Assembly: GCA_031279875.1 (NCBI GenBank)
Contig: JAITHS010000151.1
Location: 1 to 12,158, forward strand
Length of the DNA stretch: 12,158 nt
Direction of reading: 5' to 3'
Origin: Tannerella sp.
GTDB lineage: Bacteria > Bacteroidota > Bacteroidia > Bacteroidales > Tannerellaceae
Shown: one piece after another, positions 7,865-12,158 of the stretch
How the letters are laid out: every line of letters begins with the position of its first letter
How positions within the stretch are numbered: the first letter of the stretch is position 1
Made by a program: the position numbers and the translations under genes
Notes under the pieces: generated by a model
The model's input: only the letters and a program-made list of their open reading frames with translations
Database searches by the model: none
Told to the model about the DNA's origin: nothing

Positions 7865-9067
7865 ATGAAAAAGATATTTTATTGTTTATCATCCGCGCTT
7901 GTACTGTTAACAAATGCCTGCAAAGAGCAGGATAGCATTTTTGAGAAATATGTCGTTCCGAGCGGAATAGTTTATACCGGACGGCCTGTTTCACCAATAG
8001 TTTATTCGGGTGAAAACCGCGTATTGCTAACGTGGCACAAGGGAACAGACCAAAACATAACAAAAACGGTCATATACTGGAATAATTATGACGATTCGTT
8101 GATCGTTGACATGACCGGCAAACAAGACTCAGTCGGTGTTTATATCAACAATCTGGAAGAAAAATATTATTCTTTCTATCTGCGGACGTTTGACGATTAC
8201 GGTCATTCGTCGGTCTGGTCGGAAGTTACCGGACCGGTTTACGGCTCGCGGTATATTTCCAATCTTCTGACACGACCGGTAGCAAGCGCCGTTCTCGACA
8301 TATCCGGCCGATTAGACGTAGAATGGGGAGAGGCAGACGTGTCTAACGGCGCTTTTGCCGTCGAACTATCGCTCGACGCAAACGATAAATTGGAAACGTT
8401 AAGACTTGGGGTTGAAGAATCTAAAACAATCTTAAACAACATCGATAATAACGTCATCTGCAGCTATCAAACCCTTTTCCTGCCTTCAGCAACGGCTATC
8501 GACACTTTCCGTAGCGCAATAACGACGATGAAAATCAAAAAAGATGTAACCGCTACCTACCTCAAAAACTATCAGCGTCCTTTCCTCTACTCGTCATGGG
8601 ACGGCACGAGATACGGCATCCTTTCCGACTGGACTACTACCGATGCCGTAAAAAACAAAGGCGGGTACGGCGGTTTCGACAACCTCAACAACGGCGCAAG
8701 TTTCGGCTTCGAACAGTGGACTACCGACCCTGCCATCCCTAACGGCAAGATCTACCGGACAGTAACTCTTCCTGCCGGATACTACGAACTGAGTTTCTAT
8801 TTCGGTACCGACAATCCAGGAGTAGGCAACACCGGTACCGACGCCCGATATCTGGCCGTAGCCGCAGGTAGTACTCTGCCCGACGTCGCCGATATTAACC
8901 GGTCGCTGGCATACGTATCGCTCGTAGGGGTAGGCACTAACGATTTTCGTACCATTTCGTTTACGCTCGCCGAACCGACCGAAGTGTCAATCGGTATGGT
9001 TGTCAATTTTACTTCCACCCGCCAAAATATTCGCGGTAACAGATTTCAAATTACAGCTATTAATTGA
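7865..9067 (+). CDS. PUL surface lipoprotein, DUF4998-DUF5013 type (probable glycan-binding protein)
   Basis: This 400-residue protein starts 1 bp after the preceding stop codon, so translation of the two is tightly linked. The signal peptide ends LLTNAC (Cys19), followed by KEQDSIFEKY, again with charged residues after the cysteine consistent with surface display. The N-terminal half (about 20-225) resembles DUF4998, with paired fibronectin-like strands (NRVLLTWHKGTDQNITKTVI, YYSFYLRTFDDYGHSS). The C-terminal half (about 245-400) resembles DUF5013, a beta-sandwich carbohydrate-binding-like module (GGYGGFDNLNNGASFGFEQW, TVTLPAGYYELSFYFG). The last residues, NRFQITAIN, complete the module. Such two-part lipoproteins occur next to SusCD pairs and are believed to recruit glycan at the surface. 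No enzyme motif is visible. The ligand is unknown; the shared operon suggests the same glycan as the lyase. Confidence 0.85.
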   Translation: MKKIFYCLSSALVLLTNACKEQDSIFEKYVVPSGIVYTGRPVSPIVYSGENRVLLTWHKGTDQNITKTVIYWNNYDDSLIVDMTGKQDSVGVYINNLEEKYYSFYLRTFDDYGHSSVWSEVTGPVYGSRYISNLLTRPVASAVLDISGRLDVEWGEADVSNGAFAVELSLDANDKLETLRLGVEESKTILNNIDNNVICSYQTLFLPSATAIDTFRSAITTMKIKKDVTATYLKNYQRPFLYSSWDGTRYGILSDWTTTDAVKNKGGYGGFDNLNNGASFGFEQWTTDPAIPNGKIYRTVTLPAGYYELSFYFGTDNPGVGNTGTDARYLAVAAGSTLPDVADINRSLAYVSLVGVGTNDFRTISFTLAEPTEVSIGMVVNFTSTRQNIRGNRFQITAIN

Positions 9068-9114
9068 AAATAAATTGTTGAATATTTCATGAATCTTTTT
9101 AAAATCATAACCGT

Positions 9115-11016
9115 ATGAAAAAAATTATACTACTATTGCTCTGCTCGCCGTTTGTTTACTGCGACGAGGGATGGGATATCGTTACCGCTAATGACCGGAT
9201 TAGTATCAAAGCCGCAGCACAAACAGAATGGGGGCAACGCATTGTCGATTCGTTACAAAACATCGTCGCCAAACGTCGCCGACACCCGTTGAGAGTGCCG
9301 CTACTCGAAGGCGGACATCTGCATCAGTATTTCTGCCCCGTCCATAACGTAATGTTTAAATGGGATTGGAACAGCCCTGATTCGCATTATTGCAACCTTT
9401 GCCGCAAGTCGTATGACAACGAACCGCGATACCAATGGGCATGGATAAACCTGCTGCACCGCGAAAATCTTAAATATCTAACCGCCTCAATGTATCTCTA
9501 TATCGTTACCGAAGACACTCTTTATGCCGGCTATATCCGCGACATGGCGCTCGACTATGCAGCCAAATATCACACTTACATGATACATAACACCGGACGT
9601 GTCGCTAATGCTAAACAAGGCGGCAGAATGTTTGCTCAAAGCCTTGAAGAAGGCGTCTGGGCAGCCGAAGCATGCAGAGCATTTACCGTAGCAGAAACGA
9701 TAATGACCGACGATCAGAAAGAAAAATTGCGCCGAGGATACCTCAAACCTTGCGCCGACTTACTCCTCAATAGTCGCGTCGGTGGCAATTGGCAAGTGTG
9801 GCACAACAGCGGACTGCTTGCTCTCGGCGTTGCACTACGCGACGACAGCATCATCAACACCGCCCTCAACGACCCTGCTTGCGGCTATTATACAATGATG
9901 AAGCGTAATGTTTATCACGACGGATGGTGGAGCGAAGGCTCACCGGTATATCATTTTTATCCGTTACAGGCAATGATATTTTCCGCCGATGCGATGCGTT
10001 GCAGAGGTATCGACCTCTACGACGACAAGTTATACAACATGCTTGCAGCGCCTGCTCTGGCTGTATATGACGATCTATCATTACCAGCCCACAATGACGG
10101 CTGGTACGGCGAATCGCTCGCCGAACAGACGCAACTCTATGAATTTGCCTGCGCACGTTTCAAGGAAAACACACCGTTTAAAGACGTTTTAAGCTTATGC
10201 TACCGGCAAACGGAACGCCTCTCCCCAGAAGCGCTGCTTAACATCACCGACATCAAACCGGCGGAAACACTCAATTCACCGCCATCAACTCTCTTCCCCG
10301 AACTCGGAGTAGCATTCCTGCGTAACGGTAAACAAACGGTTACTCTCAAATACGGACCGCATGGCGGCGGACACGGGCATCCCGACAAACTGTCTATCAC
10401 ACTTCATAACGGTCGTAAGGAACTTGTTACCGACCTCGGCACTTCCGCATACGGAGTGCCTGATTATACCCAGTGGTTTAGAAAGACACTTTCACACAGC
10501 ACAGTAACGGTTGACGCCAAAGACCAAAACCCGACAACCGGACGTCTGCTCAATTTTAAACCGCAAAAAAACGGCGGCATAGTATCTGCCACCGTTTCCG
10601 ACGCTTATCCGGGCGTTGAAATGACGCGAACCGTTATGTTGAAAAACAATCGACTGACCGACGAGTTCAGCGCCGTTTCGGATACTGTTCATCAATATGA
10701 TTATGTCCTGATATTCAACACACAACCCGTTATCAAAGACGCTACCCTAATCGACACCACCCTCAACGACGCACCTGTTTATAAGCGTATTTCAGGAGTG
10801 AAACAGGCATCCATACGAAAGCAGTTACAGATATCCTTTCCCGACGGTAGCATCTTCAAGATAACGCCCGACGGAGTATATCAGATTTTTATTGGTGAAG
10901 CGCCCGGTGTCCCTAACCGCATAGGCTCGCATAACGAATATCAAAAATCCTTTCCGCTGATAATAAGAATGAAAACCAACAGGATGAAAATAACTTCGGA
11001 AATTTTGTTGCTTTAA
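9115..11016 (+). CDS. Heparinase II/III-family polysaccharide lyase (PL15/PL21-like)
   Basis: This 633-residue enzyme should cleave a glycosidic bond beside a uronic acid by beta-elimination. A hydrophobic start (residues 1-16) is a signal peptide; Cys16 follows VY and is a poor lipobox, so secretion is clearer than lipidation. An alpha/alpha-toroid spans about 30-375 and a beta-sandwich heparinase II/III domain about 390-633. Likely active-site segments are NWQVWHNSG (225-233, His230), EGSPVYHFYPLQA (274-286, Tyr279/His280) and HGGGHGHPDKLS (416-427, His420/His422), in the order seen in this fold, where one His, one Tyr and a second His act together. Residues 74-96 form CPVH...CNLC, a zinc-knuckle-like CxxH-x15-CxxC pattern. 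The gene is last in the operon, 47 bp after its neighbour. Substrate could be any uronate-containing glycan; the GH78 neighbour favours a rhamnose-uronate polymer over animal heparan, but this is inference. Confidence 0.88.
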   Translation: MKKIILLLLCSPFVYCDEGWDIVTANDRISIKAAAQTEWGQRIVDSLQNIVAKRRRHPLRVPLLEGGHLHQYFCPVHNVMFKWDWNSPDSHYCNLCRKSYDNEPRYQWAWINLLHRENLKYLTASMYLYIVTEDTLYAGYIRDMALDYAAKYHTYMIHNTGRVANAKQGGRMFAQSLEEGVWAAEACRAFTVAETIMTDDQKEKLRRGYLKPCADLLLNSRVGGNWQVWHNSGLLALGVALRDDSIINTALNDPACGYYTMMKRNVYHDGWWSEGSPVYHFYPLQAMIFSADAMRCRGIDLYDDKLYNMLAAPALAVYDDLSLPAHNDGWYGESLAEQTQLYEFACARFKENTPFKDVLSLCYRQTERLSPEALLNITDIKPAETLNSPPSTLFPELGVAFLRNGKQTVTLKYGPHGGGHGHPDKLSITLHNGRKELVTDLGTSAYGVPDYTQWFRKTLSHSTVTVDAKDQNPTTGRLLNFKPQKNGGIVSATVSDAYPGVEMTRTVMLKNNRLTDEFSAVSDTVHQYDYVLIFNTQPVIKDATLIDTTLNDAPVYKRISGVKQASIRKQLQISFPDGSIFKITPDGVYQIFIGEAPGVPNRIGSHNEYQKSFPLIIRMKTNRMKITSEILLL

Positions 11017-11028
11017 AACGTATGCAGT

Positions 11029-11065
11029 AACCCCTCGCAGGGGTTTTAAACCCTGCGAGGTGGTT
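11029..11065. repeat. Stand-alone palindromic repeat between convergent genes, related to the susC repeat
   Basis: Arms CCTCGCAGGG (11033-11042) and CCCTGCGAGG (11051-11060) are perfectly complementary and enclose the loop GTTTTAAA, identical to the susC copies. AACC (11029-11032) and GGTT (11062-11065) extend the stem to 14 bp with one bulged T. Compared with susC, CTTGC/GCAAG has become CTCGC/GCGAG, a paired change that preserves the stem. It begins 13 bp after the lyase stop codon and ends 10 bp before the stop of the convergent gene, so it could act as a bidirectional transcription end point. However, it lacks a U-tract, and its link to susC suggests a dispersed element first. Confidence 0.85.
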
Positions 11066-11074
11066 AACAACCCA

Positions 11075-11458
11075 TCAACGGCACCGTTCGAGGAAAGCAA
11101 GAAAACTTTCGGCAACAGCACCTTCAAAAATGTAGAGATCTTTTACCGGATGATATGTAAAAGGCGAGTATTCATACAGTTGTACTGCGACAAAACTGTG
11201 GTCGGCAGTGCTTACCGCATCGAAGTAACAATTGCTGTTGGCGGCAGATATTTTTATCGCAGCAGCGTCGTTAAATGACTTGTTGTCAAGGACTTTGATC
11301 AGTCCGGAAAGTGAGTTTTTGTCAAAATAAACAGACACTTTTTTAACCTTGACGCCGGTAGCCTTAACTCTGTATTGTGTTGAGGTAAGGAACGGGAGCA
11401 GTTTATTTCTTACCCGTACTGCTTCGAAAACGGGATTATCAAAAATATTATATTGCAT
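11075..11458 (-). CDS. Hypothetical protein, unrecognised, 127 residues
   Basis: The frame starts MQYNIFDNPVFEAVRVRNKL and ends FLAFLERCR. It has no signal peptide and no long hydrophobic segment, so it is probably cytoplasmic. Alternating short strands (YRVKATGVKVKKVSVYFDK, AAIKISAANSNCYFDAV, SFVAVQLYEYSPF) and a final helix suggest a small alpha/beta fold. I do not recognise the family. The composition, the A/T-rich leader (AATTAACAATTAAAACA before the ATG) and the absence of a better frame on the other strand support a real gene. It lies 75 bp downstream of, and on the same strand as, the secreted protein gene at 11534-11950 with no promoter motif of its own that I can see, so the two may be co-transcribed. 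It converges on the PUL operon and is probably not part of it. Confidence 0.6.
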   Translation of the reverse strand: MQYNIFDNPVFEAVRVRNKLLPFLTSTQYRVKATGVKVKKVSVYFDKNSLSGLIKVLDNKSFNDAAAIKISAANSNCYFDAVSTADHSFVAVQLYEYSPFTYHPVKDLYIFEGAVAESFLAFLERCR

Positions 11459-11533
11459 TGTTTTAATTGTTAATTAGTTAATATCTTTCGGTCGATTAAT
11501 TTCCATATCGTGGAATACAACGGAACAACAGCA

Positions 11534-11950
11534 CTAAATAACAATTTTCCTAAAAGCGACAACAAAATAATTGCAGGGAGGATATGAATAAGGATACCGA
11601 ATGGAATAATTATGTATATAAATATCCGACAGCGAATTGTTTAAATCAGAAAGAGATTTGTAATACACTCCTAACGAGAAACTGAACTGCACCAGACGTG
11701 TAGGCACTCTGACCGGTGAACGGCTTGTTTTTGAAAAACGAAACAGGACATTGAACGGGTTATGGTCGTTGACAGGCAGCATGGCGGAATGCGGCTTCGA
11801 CATCAACTCGTCGTATGATTTACGTACAGGTATCTCCTGCCTGTCGTCTTGCGGACATGTTTTTGACGACGCCGACAGTGCTGCCGACGCTACATTAGTC
11901 AACAAGAAAATCATCATCAGTAAAAGAATATGTCTTTTCTTTTTAAACAT
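11534..11950 (-). CDS. Small secreted hypothetical protein, 138 residues
   Basis: From the ATG at 11950 the protein begins MFKKKRHILLLMMIFLLTNV, then ASAALSASS, a clear signal peptide with likely cleavage after ASA. The mature part of about 110 residues has no motif I know. It includes a basic, proline-flanked stretch (RFSKTSRSPVRVPTRLVQF) and a tyrosine-rich end (DIYIHNYSIRYPYSYPPCNYF). An in-frame ATG at 11965 would put five uncharged residues before the signal peptide and lie upstream of the -7 promoter element, so 11950 is preferred. Cys residues occur at 32 and near the C-terminus and could pair after export. The gene is preceded by a leftward terminator (11975-12013) and its own -7 element, so it starts a new transcript that may include the next gene at 11075-11458. 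Function unknown. Confidence 0.6.
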   Translation of the reverse strand: MFKKKRHILLLMMIFLLTNVASAALSASSKTCPQDDRQEIPVRKSYDELMSKPHSAMLPVNDHNPFNVLFRFSKTSRSPVRVPTRLVQFSFSLGVYYKSLSDLNNSLSDIYIHNYSIRYPYSYPPCNYFVVAFRKIVI

Positions 11951-11954
11951 GCCG

Positions 11955-11962
11955 CAAAGGTA
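11955..11962 (-). promoter_or_regulatory. Bacteroidetes -7 promoter element, almost touching the start codon
   Basis: On the minus strand this reads TACCTTTG, a full consensus match, and only GCGGC... separates it from the ATG (four bases, 11951-11954). Transcription would start at or within a few bases of the start codon, giving a leaderless or nearly leaderless mRNA. No TTTG lies 19-21 nt upstream; the nearest TTG (11974-11976) is only 11 nt away. Confidence 0.5.
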
Positions 11963-11974
11963 CAAATTATTTTC

Positions 11975-12013
11975 AAAAAAAACGCTGTGTCCTATAGAAA
12001 AGACACAGCGTTT
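11975..12013 (-). terminator. Intrinsic terminator acting leftward
   Basis: AAACGCTGTGTC (11980-11991) and GACACAGCGTTT (12002-12013) form a perfect 12-bp stem with a 10-nt loop. On the minus strand the stem is followed directly by T residues: eight T in a row counting the stem end (11982 down to 11975), a classic intrinsic terminator. On the plus strand the tail is weaker (TTTACAATTT). It should end a leftward transcript entering from beyond the right edge and insulate the promoter at 11955-11962. Confidence 0.85.
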
Positions 12014-12046
12014 ACAATTTAAAAAATTTAAAATATATGAAGGGAA

Positions 12047-12158
12047 CCTCTAAAAATTGATTTTTTCGAGGCCTGCGACTGAGGAAAAAGCGGAGTTTAC
12101 TGACGTAAATGAGCATTTTGACGAAGGAGCAAAACGAAGAAAAAACAATTTTTCGAGG
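12047..12158. repeat. Candidate repeated element at the right edge (truncated by the window)
   Basis: CCTCTAAAAA and TTTTTCGAGG (12047-12056 and 12062-12071) form a hairpin with one mismatch. The segment TTTTTCGAGG recurs at 12149-12158, exactly 87 bp later, at the window end. The 87-bp interval is a multiple of three and is open in one plus frame (LIFSRPATEEKAEFTD and onward to KRRKNNFSR) and in two minus frames, so coding cannot be told from repeat DNA. A minus-strand gene end here would fit the terminator at 11975-12013. I favour a dispersed or tandem non-coding repeat, but only one period is visible. Confidence 0.4.

Noticed and set aside
11029..11065. Classic intrinsic terminator for the PUL operon
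   Set aside because: The stem is strong but no T-tract follows on either strand; termination is possible but the repeat-family interpretation explains it better.
11751..12053. Plus-strand open frame of 100 codons
   Set aside because: It runs through the minus-strand secreted-protein gene, its promoter and the terminator hairpin, and its translation has no recognisable domain.

Overview
The window looks like part of a Bacteroidetes chromosome, most likely order Bacteroidales. The evidence is a SusC/SusD pair with typical surface lipoprotein partners, AT-rich gene leaders almost without Shine-Dalgarno sequences, and promoter elements of the Bacteroidetes type (TAnnTTTG, with TTTG about 20 nt upstream). 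It is a polysaccharide utilization locus (PUL) followed by two small unrecognised genes and a repeat-rich right edge.

Layout. At the left edge (1-282, minus strand) is the N-terminal part of a lipoprotein alpha-L-rhamnosidase of family GH78. A 195-bp divergent intergenic region holds one promoter for it and one facing right. Rightward from 478 runs a tight co-directional block: a LacI-family regulator, a SusC-like TonB-dependent transporter, its SusD-like lipoprotein, two further lipoproteins (DUF4959/DUF5126/DUF5000 type and DUF4998/DUF5013 type) and a heparinase II/III-family polysaccharide lyase ending at 11016. Gaps are 24, 13, 20, 1 and 47 bp, so a single operon is likely. A perfect 16-bp palindrome with a CpG centre lies between the predicted transcription start and the LacI start codon. 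It is a good candidate for an operator through which the repressor controls itself and perhaps the whole operon.

How the genes would work together (inference). The surface lipoproteins and SusD capture a glycan and SusC imports oligosaccharides. The lyase cleaves next to uronic acids and the GH78 enzyme removes alpha-L-rhamnose. A rhamnose- and uronate-containing polysaccharide is therefore the most economical substrate guess (for example ulvan-like, rhamnogalacturonan, rhamnosylated arabinogalactan or a microbial exopolysaccharide). The sequence does not choose among these.

The most unusual feature is in susC. Between the signal peptide and the N-terminal carboxypeptidase-like domain, the gene carries about 2.6 tandem copies of a 54-bp (18-codon) unit built around a strong palindrome. 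The same palindrome, with a paired base change that keeps the stem intact, stands alone after the lyase stop codon at 11029-11065. This suggests a dispersed palindromic element that can sit in frame inside a protein gene.

Right part. Two minus-strand genes (11534-11950, secreted; 11075-11458, unknown) converge on the PUL operon. A strong leftward-acting terminator lies at 11975-12013. The last about 110 bases look like the start of another repeated element. No rRNA, tRNA, CRISPR array, transposase or replication origin was seen, and no gene-free stretch exceeds 300 bases.
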